From: Bacillota bacterium
GTDB lineage: Bacteria > Bacillota > Clostridia > Lachnospirales > Lachnospiraceae
DNA: 64,000 nt
Assembly (NCBI GenBank): GCA_023439125.1
Contig: JAEXOU010000016.1
Coordinates: 124,001 to 188,000, forward strand
Direction: 5' to 3'
The notes beneath the pieces are model-generated. The model was not told where the DNA came from. It worked only from the letters and a program-made list of their open reading frames with translations, and searched no databases. Positions 36,471 through 46,144 of this stretch are shown piece by piece. Positions within the stretch are counted from its first letter, which is position 1. Each line of letters opens with the position of its first letter. The position numbers were made by a program, and so were the translations under genes.

Positions 36471-37136
36471 ATGGAAGAAGATAAAAAATATTCAAAGAAA
36501 CATCAAAATAAGAATTCCATACTACAAAAGGGCAAAAAAGATAAACATATTGATTTTCGAAGTGCATATCGTGGAAAAAGGATACCACTTGTTACTTTAG
36601 ATGAGCGATGGCTAAAATTATTCCCACCAGAAGAAATGACAGAGCAAATGAAAGAGCTTCAGCATAAGATGAATGAGCTTCTAAAACATCAAGCAAGAGC
36701 AGTAGAGAACATTAAAGGATATAAGCGATATAAATCTCAATTAATGCATGAAATCGTGGCTAACATGGATGTAGATCAAAGTCCGATTGGTAAATTGAAG
36801 TTAAGAAAAATAGAACAAAATCAGAGAATGATTCTTGACTTGAATGGACAGTTACAGCAATCAGAAGAAGAATTATCAAACCTTCCATATGAAATTAAGG
36901 ATACGAATGAGGAGTTATTAACTGAAACAACGAGGGTATGTTTTAAACGATTGCAAACTACAGGAAGAGAAATAAATCAAATTAAATCGGAGATACTGGA
37001 TTTAGAACATCAATTAATGGATTTGAAAAAGCAACAGAAAAAACTTGAGAAAATTAACCGTGATATATATTTATATATGAACGATATGCTTGGAACTGAT
37101 ATGATGAGAAAAATAGATGATGCGATGGAGCATTAA
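36471..37136 (+). CDS. Coiled-coil hypothetical protein, 221 aa
   Basis: ATG 36471 follows AGAAAGGA. An upstream ATG at 36399 would add 24 residues without a site. A basic N-terminus (KKYSKKHQNKN) leads to long heptad-like helices rich in Lys, Gln and Glu (MDLKKQQKKLEKIN). It lies between rex and nnr. Not recognised. A structural or nucleic-acid-associated role is possible. Confidence 0.65.
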   Translation: MEEDKKYSKKHQNKNSILQKGKKDKHIDFRSAYRGKRIPLVTLDERWLKLFPPEEMTEQMKELQHKMNELLKHQARAVENIKGYKRYKSQLMHEIVANMDVDQSPIGKLKLRKIEQNQRMILDLNGQLQQSEEELSNLPYEIKDTNEELLTETTRVCFKRLQTTGREINQIKSEILDLEHQLMDLKKQQKKLEKINRDIYLYMNDMLGTDMMRKIDDAMEH

Positions 37137-37193
37137 ATAATACATATGGATGCCAAACCTATTTATTTTGTTTAAATTATTGGGAGGGTTACG

Positions 37194-38750
37194 ATGAAGT
37201 ATGCATTAAGTGCATCTCAGATGCAATCACTGGATGCAACAACGATTCACCAAATTGGAGTAGAAGCGCTTGTATTAATGGAAAGAGCTGCACTCAGTGT
37301 GGTGGAAGAGATTCAAAAGAAGGTAAAGAGTGATGATCGAATCCTAGTAATCTGCGGGAATGGAAATAATGGTGGTGATGGATTTGCTGTTGCACGTATA
37401 CTTCATATGCATGGATATTCTGTGCAAGCTATGTTTATAGGTTCCGAAGATAAGATGACAAAAGAAGCGAAGAAGCAAATGCAAATAGCTGTGAATTTGG
37501 GGTTATCCATTCGGCGCGAAACGAATCTTTCTGAATATAATATAATAGTCGATAGTATCTTTGGAATAGGGCTTGATCGGCCAATCCACGGAGAGTATGC
37601 AGATATCATCCAAAAGATCAATGAGCAGAAAGGGAAAGCATTTATTGTAGCGGTAGATATACCATCAGGTATTAGTGCTGATTCTGGGCAAGTACTTGGC
37701 TATGCTGTTCGTGCAGATCTTACGGTAACTTTTCAAGAGATGAAACGAGGGCTACTACTTTATCCTGGAGCTGATTATGCAGGAAAAGTGTTAGTTAAGG
37801 ATGTTGGTATTGTTCCATTTTGCCCTTCGGATGAAAAAGAAGTAGTTTATCAATATTATGAGCCAGAAGATATTTGTCGTCTCTTGCCAAAACGATATGC
37901 TTATTCCAATAAAGGTACGTATGGAAAAGTGTTAGTAATTGCTGGTTCTGAATCAATTACGGGAGCTGCTTATCTAAGTGCTTATGCAGCTTATCGGATG
38001 GGTGCTGGCTTAGTGAAGATTCTTACTGCAAAGGCAGCAATACCTATTCTTAAAACACAACTGCCAGAGGCTTTGTTTGGAAGTTATGATGGTGAAGAGG
38101 CTACGGAAGAAATTGAAAAATCAGTTTTCTGGGCAAACTCAATTGTTATTGGGCCTGGTCTTTCAACATCAAAGAAGGCAAGAAGTGTAGTTCATCAGGT
38201 GTTTAGTTTATTAAAGGATTCTGAAACACCGATTGTTGTAGATGCAGATGCAATTAACATTCTATCTGAGAACTTAAATCATAGCTGCGAAAGTAAGGAA
38301 GAGCGAATCAGTAGATTGCAGGAAATAGTTCCGAAAAATACGATATTGACACCACATCCTTTGGAACTTTCACGCCTGATTTTAGAATGTGTTAATAAAA
38401 TTCCTAGTAATTTAATTGACATAGCAGAGCGATGTACTTATAATAATGAAATGATTTATGTGTTAAAAGATACAAGGACAATTGTTGCATCAAATAAGCT
38501 TAGATATATTAATATATCTGGTAACAATGGAATGGCAACCGGTGGTAGTGGAGATGTATTAACTGGTATTATTGCTACTTTGTTAGCAGGAGGATTAATA
38601 AGAGAGGAAGCTGCAACGTTAGGAGTGTATTTACACGGACTTGCAGGTGATAGCGCCAAGTTAAAACTTGGTTCTTATTCCATGTTAGCTCGCGACATTA
38701 TGGAAGCGTTGCCAGAGGTTTTGATGAATTATGAAAGAAGAAGTTTATAA
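37194..38750 (+). CDS. nnr: Bifunctional NAD(P)H-hydrate epimerase/dehydratase, 518 aa
   Basis: Repairs hydrated NADH and NADPH. The N-terminal YjeF epimerase domain has ICGNGNNGGDGFAVARI and VDSIFGIGLDRPI. The C-terminal ADP/ATP-dependent dehydratase has VIAGSESITGAAYLSAYAA (in part) and MATGGSGDVLTGIIA with the catalytic Asp. GGGAGG precedes the ATG. It overlaps alr by 20 bases. Confidence 0.93.
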   Translation: MKYALSASQMQSLDATTIHQIGVEALVLMERAALSVVEEIQKKVKSDDRILVICGNGNNGGDGFAVARILHMHGYSVQAMFIGSEDKMTKEAKKQMQIAVNLGLSIRRETNLSEYNIIVDSIFGIGLDRPIHGEYADIIQKINEQKGKAFIVAVDIPSGISADSGQVLGYAVRADLTVTFQEMKRGLLLYPGADYAGKVLVKDVGIVPFCPSDEKEVVYQYYEPEDICRLLPKRYAYSNKGTYGKVLVIAGSESITGAAYLSAYAAYRMGAGLVKILTAKAAIPILKTQLPEALFGSYDGEEATEEIEKSVFWANSIVIGPGLSTSKKARSVVHQVFSLLKDSETPIVVDADAINILSENLNHSCESKEERISRLQEIVPKNTILTPHPLELSRLILECVNKIPSNLIDIAERCTYNNEMIYVLKDTRTIVASNKLRYINISGNNGMATGGSGDVLTGIIATLLAGGLIREEAATLGVYLHGLAGDSAKLKLGSYSMLARDIMEALPEVLMNYERRSL

Positions 38751-39906
38751 TGGAAAGTACTTACGCGTTTGCGCAAATATTGATTTAGATGCAATCTGTG
38801 ATAATATAAAGGAAACAAGAAAACTTATTAAAACAGGTACTAAAATAATGGCAGTCATCAAGGCAGATGGTTATGGCCATGGTGCTGTACCAATCGCACG
38901 TGTTCTAGAACCACTCGTTGATTGGTATGCTGTTGCAATTGTAGAAGAAGGAATCGAGCTGCGAACAGCTGGATTTGATAAGCCTATTTTATTACTTGGA
39001 TATTCTGCTATCGCTCAGTTGGCAGATGTAGTACATTATGACCTGACACAGACAATATTTTCATTTGAGATGGCAGAAGCTTTGAATGAAGAAGCAAAAC
39101 GTCAGGGTAAAATAGTTAATATTCATATAAAGCTTGATACTGGTATGGGCAGAATTGGCTACCAACCAACGTTAGAGAGTATAAATGATATTGTACGTAT
39201 GAAATCACTTCATAATGTTCGTATCGATGGACTATATACTCACTTTGCATGTGCTGATATGATCGACAAAACATCAGCAAAAAACCAGCTTCAAATATTT
39301 CTTGATTTTGTCCAAAAACTAGAGCAGGAAGGTATTCATATTCCAATAAAGCATGCATCCAATAGTGCTGGAATTATCGATTTACCAGAAGCTAATCTTG
39401 ATATGGTGCGCGTTGGTATTAGTATGTATGGATTATATCCTTCGAATGAGGTTCATAAGGAACAATTGTTATTGAAACCAGCAATGGAACTAAAGACACA
39501 TATTTCTTTTATTAAGGAATTAGAAGCCGGTTATGGAATTGGTTATGGTAGTACGTATGTTACGAAAAAGCATACGAAAATTGCAACGATACCAGTTGGA
39601 TATGGTGATGGATTCCCAAGACAGTTGTCCAATAGGGGCAGAGTCTTAGTTCGTGGACAGTTTGCGCCTATTATAGGTCGTGTGTGCATGGATCAGTTTA
39701 TGATAGATATTACGGATATACCAGATGTGAACGAAGAAGATGTGGTTACATTAATCGGTCATGATGGTAATCATACGATTACTGTTGAAGAATTAGCTGA
39801 TTTGGTTGGTTCATTTAATTATGAGTATGTCTGCAATGTAGGAAAAAGAGTTCCAAGAGTTTATTATCAAAATGGAAAGGCCGTATCAATCCGATATGTA
39901 CAATAG
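38731..39906 (+). CDS. alr: Alanine racemase, 391 aa
   Basis: PLP enzyme supplying D-alanine for peptidoglycan. The PLP lysine lies in AVIKADGYGHGA, the catalytic Tyr in GYGIGYGSTY, and MYGLYPS and RVCMDQFMID match the family. The start overlaps nnr, an order common in Clostridia and followed here, as often, by a MazF gene. Confidence 0.95.
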   Translation: MKEEVYNGKYLRVCANIDLDAICDNIKETRKLIKTGTKIMAVIKADGYGHGAVPIARVLEPLVDWYAVAIVEEGIELRTAGFDKPILLLGYSAIAQLADVVHYDLTQTIFSFEMAEALNEEAKRQGKIVNIHIKLDTGMGRIGYQPTLESINDIVRMKSLHNVRIDGLYTHFACADMIDKTSAKNQLQIFLDFVQKLEQEGIHIPIKHASNSAGIIDLPEANLDMVRVGISMYGLYPSNEVHKEQLLLKPAMELKTHISFIKELEAGYGIGYGSTYVTKKHTKIATIPVGYGDGFPRQLSNRGRVLVRGQFAPIIGRVCMDQFMIDITDIPDVNEEDVVTLIGHDGNHTITVEELADLVGSFNYEYVCNVGKRVPRVYYQNGKAVSIRYVQ

Positions 39907-40067
39907 TTATACATGATGTGTTTTATTGACAAGTAAATTGTAACGATATTTTGTTAGGAAATGTGAGAGACATAACTACAATCTACATAGAATGTTACGT
40001 TTTATGGAATACGATGGTCAAAAGTGGTAATAATAAAGCTAAAGCCATAAGATGGAGTGTGAGTTAT

Positions 40068-40415
40068 GTGATTATAAGAAGAGGCGATATTTTTTATGCA
40101 GATTTAAGACCGGTCATTGGTTCGGAACAAGGTGGTGTCCGACCAGTGTTAATTATACAGAATGATACCGGGAATAAGCACAGTCCTACTGTGATATGTG
40201 CAGCTATAACATCAAAGATGAATAAGGCGAAATTGCCTACGCACGTGGAAATCGATGCTGACAAATACGGTATTGTTAAGGATTCAGTAATTTTATTAGA
40301 ACAGGTTCGAACCATTGACAAATCCAGATTAAAAGAAAAAGTGTGTCACTTAGACCAAGATATCCTAAAGCGCATAGACAAAGCTTTACTTATTAGTTTC
40401 GCCCTGGATACATAG
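40068..40415 (+). CDS. MazF/PemK-type endoribonuclease, 115 aa
   Basis: Sequence-specific mRNA endonuclease toxin. GTG 40068 gives the canonical start [27 protein letters not shown] (in part), with QNDTGN and AAITSK as in NdoA/EndoA. TGGAG lies just upstream. In Bacillus the CopG-like antitoxin gene precedes ndoA. Here the 160 bases after alr contain no such gene. Regulation may be by a distant antitoxin. Confidence 0.9.
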   Translation: MIIRRGDIFYADLRPVIGSEQGGVRPVLIIQNDTGNKHSPTVICAAITSKMNKAKLPTHVEIDADKYGIVKDSVILLEQVRTIDKSRLKEKVCHLDQDILKRIDKALLISFALDT

Positions 40416-40482
40416 GTCGTAACACCAGACAATATCGGCAAGTCTAGCCGGTAGTAAAACGAAAAAAGGAGAAAAGATTTTT

Positions 40483-41913
40483 ATGGATGGACATCCCATA
40501 CGTGGTCTTGTCTTAATAATCAGTTTAGTTATTTTGAATGCGATAGTATCGGCTGCTGAGGCAGCCATACTCAATGTGAATGAGTCCAGTGCACGAAGGA
40601 GAGCAGCTGAAGGAGATCAAAAAGCATTAAATCTTGTTAAACTTTTAGATACGCCACATCGATACATAAACGTGATCGAGATTCTGCTTACGTTAGCTAG
40701 TTTGTTAATTGGTATGACGTATTCCTTCCAGCTCTATCGTATCATTGAACGATTCGTGGAGAATAGTTCGCTAGAAGAAACAATGGCAATTACTACAGGT
40801 ATTGCGATGGTTGTTGTGACAATCGTAATCACGTTTTTAATTGTAATGTTTGGTTTATTGCTTCCAAGAAAGCTTGCCATCAAGTACACAGAAACATTTG
40901 CTTATTCTTTAGCCGGAGTTATATTGTTAAGTTCTCATCTGTTTTCCCCATTTATCTGGTTACTAGAAAAGAGTACGAATGGGATTTTGCGCCTTTTTGG
41001 AGTAAAGCCTTCGGACTTAGAAGAGAATGTTACAGAAGAAGAGATTATCTCTATTGTAAATGAAGGTCAAGAACAAGGAATTCTCGAGGCTGAGGAGGCT
41101 GAGATGATTTCTAATATTATTGAATTTAATGAGAAAACAGCGAAAGATATTATGACTCACCGTAAGAAGGTGATTGCAATTAGCTCAGAACTTACGATTG
41201 AGGAAGCATTACATTTTATGTTAGATGAGAATTACTCAAGATTTCCTTTGTATGAGGGAGACATTGATAATATTGTCGGTCTACTTCACCTTAAGGATGT
41301 TATGCTTTATTATGTCAATCCACGTTTAAAAAAAGAGCCTTTGGAAAAAGTTGCTCGTGAACCATATTTTATACCAGATACACAAAGCATAGATGTATTA
41401 TTCCATGATATGCAATCCAAGAAAATACATATGGCAATTGCAATCGATGAATACGGACAGACGGCCGGTATCGTTGCAATGGAAGATATTCTCGAAGAAA
41501 TCGTAGGGGATATTCAAGATGAATATGATGAAGAAGAAGAGAGTTTTACACGAATCGATGATAATTCATATCTCATTCGAGGAGAAGCTACCTTAGAGGA
41601 GCTTGAGGATGAGCTTGAACTGACATTTTATGAAGAAGATATGAATAACTATGATACCATTAATGGTTTATTAGTTTCTCTCCTTGATCATATTCCAGAA
41701 GAAGATGAAAAGGCGGTCATTCGTTATTATGGCCATGAGTATAGCTTAGAAGAAGTGCATAATCGTATGATTGATTTAGTACGGGTTCGAAAATTGACGC
41801 AAGAAGAGTTACTAGAAGATGAAGATAATCGAGAAGGTTTAGAAAATGCAATGAGAGATGCAATTGATACTACGGATGAAAAAATACAAAGAGAAATTGA
41901 ATCAAAGATTTAA
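40483..41913 (+). CDS. CNNM/CBS-domain (hemolysin-like) membrane protein, 476 aa
   Basis: Four hydrophobic segments of the DUF21/CNNM domain (about residues 1-190) are followed by a pair of CBS domains (MTHRKKVIAI, YSRFPLYEGDIDNIVG, ILEEIVGDIQDEYDEE) and a C-terminal CorC_HlyC domain. Relatives transport or regulate Mg2+. The hemolysin name is historical. AAAAGGAG precedes the ATG and a clear terminator follows. Confidence 0.88.
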   Translation: MDGHPIRGLVLIISLVILNAIVSAAEAAILNVNESSARRRAAEGDQKALNLVKLLDTPHRYINVIEILLTLASLLIGMTYSFQLYRIIERFVENSSLEETMAITTGIAMVVVTIVITFLIVMFGLLLPRKLAIKYTETFAYSLAGVILLSSHLFSPFIWLLEKSTNGILRLFGVKPSDLEENVTEEEIISIVNEGQEQGILEAEEAEMISNIIEFNEKTAKDIMTHRKKVIAISSELTIEEALHFMLDENYSRFPLYEGDIDNIVGLLHLKDVMLYYVNPRLKKEPLEKVAREPYFIPDTQSIDVLFHDMQSKKIHMAIAIDEYGQTAGIVAMEDILEEIVGDIQDEYDEEEESFTRIDDNSYLIRGEATLEELEDELELTFYEEDMNNYDTINGLLVSLLDHIPEEDEKAVIRYYGHEYSLEEVHNRMIDLVRVRKLTQEELLEDEDNREGLENAMRDAIDTTDEKIQREIESKI

Positions 41914-41981
41914 GACAAGAAATGAATTGGATTACACGATCAAGATGTAATTGTGAAGGCATTGTCGAATCTTTTATACAG

Positions 41982-42011
41982 AAAAAACGAGCTGGGGAGG
42001 CTCGTTTTTTT
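41982..42011 (+). terminator. Intrinsic terminator
   Basis: AAAACGAGC pairs with GCTCGTTTT, then a T-run. Ends the CBS-protein transcript. Confidence 0.88.
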
Positions 42012-42168
42012 ATTACGTATATAGGGTGGGAGTTGAAAGTGGAGTAGCACTTTCTAATTCATAGTATAGTTTGTAGATGTGTTACTTTTGTGATGAAACA
42101 ATGAAAATACTATGAAAATAAAAAAGAAAATATTAAGTAAAAAATTTGAAAAAAGAATATGTAAATTT

Positions 42169-42858
42169 CTATCGGTCAAAAAAATCTCTCAGCTTCAGTG
42201 CATCCTTAAAGTAAAACCTAGACTCCATGATCTTACTGCAGAATCCTATACAAGTTCCATTGATCACAGCACAAATAATTGTGCCAAACTTTATACCTTC
42301 AAAATGTCCAAAACCAAAGAATACAAAGGATAATAGAACAGCAACGAAACAGCTACAGCAATCATAGACCGTCTTTGTTTTATGAATGTCCTTGCCGTAT
42401 TTTGCGGAAACTTCTTTTACTAATAATTCATAAGCCTCCGGCGATATGTACGTATGAAATAATAGCGAGACACCAATCGAGCATAGAACCATTCCAAGAA
42501 CATAAAATACAATTCGTCCGACAAAGGAACCATCCGGAATTAATCCGATCATTCGAATTGCTAAATCAAGGGTAAATCCATAAAAAATTGCAGTTAAAAA
42601 GGAGAGAAAATACTTTAATTTTACTTTGTGGATAATAATAGCTATACCAATCAGCAATACTGCTTGTAAACAATATTCAGCCATTCCAAAAGAGAACGCT
42701 GGAAAGACTTGTGACACTTTCAGATGTACCAAGTAGGCAGGAGCAACAACCATTGACATACCAAAATCTGCCCGTTCCATCATGGCTGTACCGAGTGCCA
42801 AAATAATAATTCCTAGGATATAAGCCAGTTCGGAATAAAATACCTTCTTACCGTTCAT
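42169..42858 (-). CDS. YitT/YczE-like membrane protein, 229 aa
   Basis: Five or six hydrophobic helices, starting YSELAYILGIIILALGTAMM. The ADFGMSMVVAPAYL segment and GVSLLFHTYISPEAYELLVKE resemble the small YitT/DUF6198 group. AGGAGG precedes the ATG. Function unknown. Confidence 0.7.
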   Translation of the reverse strand: MNGKKVFYSELAYILGIIILALGTAMMERADFGMSMVVAPAYLVHLKVSQVFPAFSFGMAEYCLQAVLLIGIAIIIHKVKLKYFLSFLTAIFYGFTLDLAIRMIGLIPDGSFVGRIVFYVLGMVLCSIGVSLLFHTYISPEAYELLVKEVSAKYGKDIHKTKTVYDCCSCFVAVLLSFVFFGFGHFEGIKFGTIICAVINGTCIGFCSKIMESRFYFKDALKLRDFFDR

Positions 42859-42914
42859 ATGTACCTCCTAAATTTTAATACCGTTTGATACAGAAACGGA
42901 AAAAGATGTAATCA

Positions 42915-43016
42915 ACAAATAATGATTCGACAAAATTGTGATTCGATATTTCTATTCAGTGATTTACGATTCGAAATATTTCAATTCAGTGAATTACAAT
43001 TCGACAACTCAAAATT
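42915..43016. repeat. Imperfect ~30-bp tandem repeat
   Basis: Two and a half units containing GATTCGA, ATTTC and ATTCAGTGA, for example TTCTATTCAGTGATTTAC and TTCAATTCAGTGAATTAC. Non-coding. An ORF over it has no ribosome site. Confidence 0.6.
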
Positions 43017-43098
43017 TGTGAGTTCATTATACTACCATTTAATTGATATTAAAATAGGAAGTTTTACTTTAGCAAAGGGAATGTTGAGATATGAAAAA

Positions 43099-43170
43099 GA
43101 GGCTATAGAAAAATACATCTTTGAGATCCAACATCTACAAATTTGTATTCAACGATAGCCCCTTTTTCTT
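43099..43170 (+). terminator. Long hairpin with T-run
   Basis: GGCTATAG and inner AAATACA pair with TGTATT and ATAGCC, followed by TTTTTCTTT. No plus-strand gene lies directly upstream, so it may end an unseen transcript. The rest of 42859-43415 shows nothing else. Confidence 0.45.
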
Positions 43171-43415
43171 TATAATTGGGGGGAGGAGGAGAGTGAAACA
43201 AAAAAATCACTTTCTTGTTGATTATTATAAAAGAGAAATATGAGTAAACTATTAATAGAATAAAAACAATTTGTGAACAAATATATCCATTGAGTAAGTC
43301 TTGCAATTATATAGACAAATAGTTAAGTCTATTGTACTATAATTAATAAAAAAGGAGATAATTCTCGACTCATTTTGCTTCGATTGAAGTTTATTAGGGT
43401 AATTTTGAAAGGTAG

Positions 43416-44201
43416 GTGCTGGCTAAGTTGGATTATAATTTATTAGTGGACACTGCAATCTTAGCTGGTGAAATCATGTTAAGAGGCGGGGCTGAGACAT
43501 ATCGTGTGGAGGATACGGTAACACGTATTTTATCTATATCTGGATTTGAAAATTGTGACGTGTTTGTTATATCAACCTCGATTATGGTTACGATATCAGA
43601 CATTAGTATCAATACAATAACTCGTGTTCGAAAAGTGGGAGAACGCTCAACAAACCTTGGAAATATTTATTATGCAAATGATATCTCTCGAAAGTTATGT
43701 TCTGGAAACTTGGAACTAGAAGAGGCACATAATAAACTAGTAGAGTTATTATCTGTTAAAAGATATCCAGATTGGCTACTCTATTTATGTACAATCATCT
43801 CTGCAACCGCATTTACTTTGTTATTCGGCGCAACAGTTATGGAATGCACCTTAGCAGCGATGAATGGTGTATATATCGTAATCAGTAAATTGTTATATAA
43901 AGGGGTAAAGATTAATCGCTTTGTAAGTAACATGGCGGTTAGTTGTATAATTGCAATTACTACAAGTCTTACAACGCAACTTCCTGGACTTCATGTTGAT
44001 ATTGAACCGATTATAGCAGGCTCAATCATGCCAATGTTACCAGGTGTTGCGTTGACCAATGCCTTTCGTGATACTCTTCAAGGAGATTATGTTTCTGGTA
44101 CAGCACGATTAGTGGAGGCATTTGTTATAGCAGCTTCTTTGGCAGTTGGTATTGGTGCCGGATTAGCAATTGGAAAAGCTATCTTAGGAGGTGTCTTATG
44201 A
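43416..44201 (+). CDS. Threonine/serine exporter, N-terminal half (ThrE-type), 261 aa
   Basis: The cytoplasmic part starts DTAILAGEIMLRGGAETYRVEDTVTRIL, the typical DUF1212 signature, then five helices with PIIAGSIMPMLPGVALTNAFRD. The start is a GTG (43416) or possibly the TTG at 43428. It overlaps the second half by ATGA. Confidence 0.85.
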   Translation: MLAKLDYNLLVDTAILAGEIMLRGGAETYRVEDTVTRILSISGFENCDVFVISTSIMVTISDISINTITRVRKVGERSTNLGNIYYANDISRKLCSGNLELEEAHNKLVELLSVKRYPDWLLYLCTIISATAFTLLFGATVMECTLAAMNGVYIVISKLLYKGVKINRFVSNMAVSCIIAITTSLTTQLPGLHVDIEPIIAGSIMPMLPGVALTNAFRDTLQGDYVSGTARLVEAFVIAASLAVGIGAGLAIGKAILGGVL

Positions 44202-44737
44202 TCATTCAAATTATCGCCGCCTTTATTGCTGTGTTCACAATTGCGACTGTACAAGGTGTTCCAAAGAGGTTTTTAGTATGGTCAGGCTTGAATTCTGCCG
44301 TAAGTTGGTTTGTCTACCTTGTTTGTGAGAATGCAGCATTTAGTATTGCAATTAGCACTTTAGTATCAACCTTAGCAGTAGCTTTGATTTCACATATTCT
44401 AGCACGAGTTTTTAAATCCCCAGTTACTGTTTTTTTGATTCCAGGGATTTTACCGTTAGTTCCTGGTGTTAACACGTACCGTATCGTTTATTATCTGATT
44501 CAGGAAGATAGTAGTAACGCAGCGTTCTACTTTTATTTGACGTTACAAATCGCAGGTATGATTGCAATCGGTATCTTTATTATTGATACGATTTTTCGTA
44601 TTATGTTTAATGTGTCGAAAAATAAACAGCTACGTCTATTGCGACAAGTGATTCGTCCAATTGAAATAAGGCATGAATCGACAATGGATACGGTAGAGGA
44701 ACATGAGAATTCCAAGAAGAAAGGAAAGAAGAATTAA
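44198..44737 (+). CDS. Threonine/serine exporter, C-terminal half, 179 aa
   Basis: About five helices of the DUF3815 type with the ARVFKSPVTVFLIPGILPLVPG motif. In Corynebacterium ThrE both halves are fused. Here they are adjacent coupled genes. A charged cytoplasmic tail ends in Lys. Confidence 0.85.
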   Translation: MIIQIIAAFIAVFTIATVQGVPKRFLVWSGLNSAVSWFVYLVCENAAFSIAISTLVSTLAVALISHILARVFKSPVTVFLIPGILPLVPGVNTYRIVYYLIQEDSSNAAFYFYLTLQIAGMIAIGIFIIDTIFRIMFNVSKNKQLRLLRQVIRPIEIRHESTMDTVEEHENSKKKGKKN

Positions 44738-44740
44738 AGT

Positions 44741-44790
44741 AGATTAAGGCATATTAAGGCATATTAAGGCATATTAAGGTAGCTTAAGGC
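44741..44790 (+). repeat. Five 10-bp tandem units
   Basis: Units of the form ATATTAAGGC at 44741, 44751, 44761, 44771 and 44781, only the outer ones varying. They are spaced one helical turn apart, about 60 bases before rlmH. Confidence 0.85.
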
Positions 44791-44852
44791 GGCTTTCGCA
44801 TAGCTTAATATGAGTTCATTACTCAAGTTATAAATTCAGGATGAGGTATGAG

Positions 44853-45332
44853 ATGAAAATTACAGTTGTTTGTGTTGGAAAAATAAAAGAAAAGTACTTA
44901 ACCATGGCAATTGACGAATATGCCAAGAGATTGAGCCGTTATTGTAAATTAGAGATTGTCGAACTTTCAGATGAAAAAACTCCAGACAATGCATCGGAAG
45001 CAGAAGAACTTCAGATTAAGAAACGAGAAGGTGAACGAATCCTTAAGAATATTAAGGATTCTGCTTACGTGATTGCACTAGCAATTGAAGGAAAGATGTT
45101 ATCATCAGAAGAGCTGGCAGATAAGATGCAGGAATTAGGTGTAAAAGGAGAAAGTCACCTCGTGTTCGTTATCGGTGGTTCTCTAGGTCTTGACCAAGAA
45201 GTATTAGCCCGTGCTGATTATAAATTGAGTTTCTCAAAAATGACATTTCCTCATCAAGTGATGAGAATGATTTTGCTAGAGCAGATTTATCGGGGGTATC
45301 GGATTAATTGCGGTGAACCGTATCATAAGTAA
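44853..45332 (+). CDS. rlmH: 23S rRNA pseudouridine-1915 N3-methyltransferase RlmH, 159 aa
   Basis: SPOUT-family methyltransferase. It starts [15 protein letters not shown] (ATG 44853 with GAGG upstream), with [13 protein letters not shown] and the knot region [21 protein letters not shown]. It ends in GEPYHK, as the family requires. The codons for the last residues and the stop (GAACCGTATCATAAGTAA) are repeated three times downstream. In staphylococci the same gene (orfX) is the SCC insertion site. Confidence 0.95.
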   Translation: MKITVVCVGKIKEKYLTMAIDEYAKRLSRYCKLEIVELSDEKTPDNASEAEELQIKKREGERILKNIKDSAYVIALAIEGKMLSSEELADKMQELGVKGESHLVFVIGGSLGLDQEVLARADYKLSFSKMTFPHQVMRMILLEQIYRGYRINCGEPYHK

Positions 45333-45350
45333 GGGAGAGATTTACTATAT
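45312..45350 (+). repeat. rlmH-end repeat, site 0 (attL-like)
   Basis: GGTGAACC then GTATCATAAGTAAGGGAGAG, then ATTTACT....AGGAT. Shares these blocks with sites at 47509, 50183 and 51653. Confidence 0.8.
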
Positions 45351-45365
45351 AAGGATTAGTACAAC

Positions 45366-45403
45366 GGAGATGTTCCTAGTTTGGATACATCTCTATTTGT
45401 TTT
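45366..45403 (+). terminator. Terminator of rlmH
   Basis: GGAGATGT pairs with ACATCTC, then TATTTGTTTT. Confidence 0.6.
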
Positions 45404-45583
45404 ATTACAGAGTTATAGTATACTCCTATGTCTAGAACGTATCCCCATGAATATATAATCGGCACAAGTAAATCACCTATGCTTTTTTTCCCATTTTAAG
45501 ATATAATAAAAAGCATATGCGACGAATTTGGTAAAATATCGTCTATATATTGAGAGAACGATATAGTAAAAAAAGGAGGTACT

Positions 45584-46144
45584 ATGGAAGATAGCAGAAT
45601 TATTGATTTGTTTTGGGCACGATCTGAATTCGCAATTAAAGAGACGGCAAATAAGTACTCTCGGTATTGTTATTCTATTTCGTACAATATAGTGAGTAGT
45701 CATGAGGACGCAGAGGAATGCGTTAATGATACATATCTTAGAGCGTGGAATTCAATACCGCCAACTCGTCCTAACTATTTTAGAGTATTCTTGGGAAAAA
45801 TAACACGTAATATTTCAATAGATAAATATAAGAAATCTAAGACAAAAAAACGGGGAAGGGGACAGATAGAATTAGTTCTATCAGAGCTTGATGAATGTAT
45901 TTCAACGAAATCTAATATTGAAGATGAAATTGAAGAGAAAGAGTTAATCAAAATTATTAACAACTTTTTAGAGAGTTTACCAAAAGAGAAACGGATCATA
46001 TTTGTACAACGTTATTGGTATCTTATGACGATAAAAGATATAGCAGAACAACAAAATGATAGTGAGAGTAAGGTAAAGTGCATATTGTTTCGCATAAGAG
46101 TTGAATTAAAGAAAGTTCTAGAGAGAGAAGGAATTATACTATGA
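45584..46144 (+). CDS. ECF-type RNA polymerase sigma factor, 186 aa
   Basis: Region 2 includes YSISYNIVSSHEDAEECVNDTYLRAWNSIPP with DNA-melting residues, and ITRNISIDKYKKSK. Region 4 includes LPKEKRIIFVQRYWYLMTIKDIAEQ. AGGAGG precedes the ATG. It overlaps the next gene by four bases, the usual sigma/anti-sigma arrangement. It is in the first rlmH-adjacent module. The regulon is unknown but may include the module itself. Confidence 0.92.
   Translation: MEDSRIIDLFWARSEFAIKETANKYSRYCYSISYNIVSSHEDAEECVNDTYLRAWNSIPPTRPNYFRVFLGKITRNISIDKYKKSKTKKRGRGQIELVLSELDECISTKSNIEDEIEEKELIKIINNFLESLPKEKRIIFVQRYWYLMTIKDIAEQQNDSESKVKCILFRIRVELKKVLEREGIIL

Noticed and set aside
42922..43158. 78-codon ORF
   Set aside because: Covers a tandem repeat and a terminator hairpin. 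No ribosome site.
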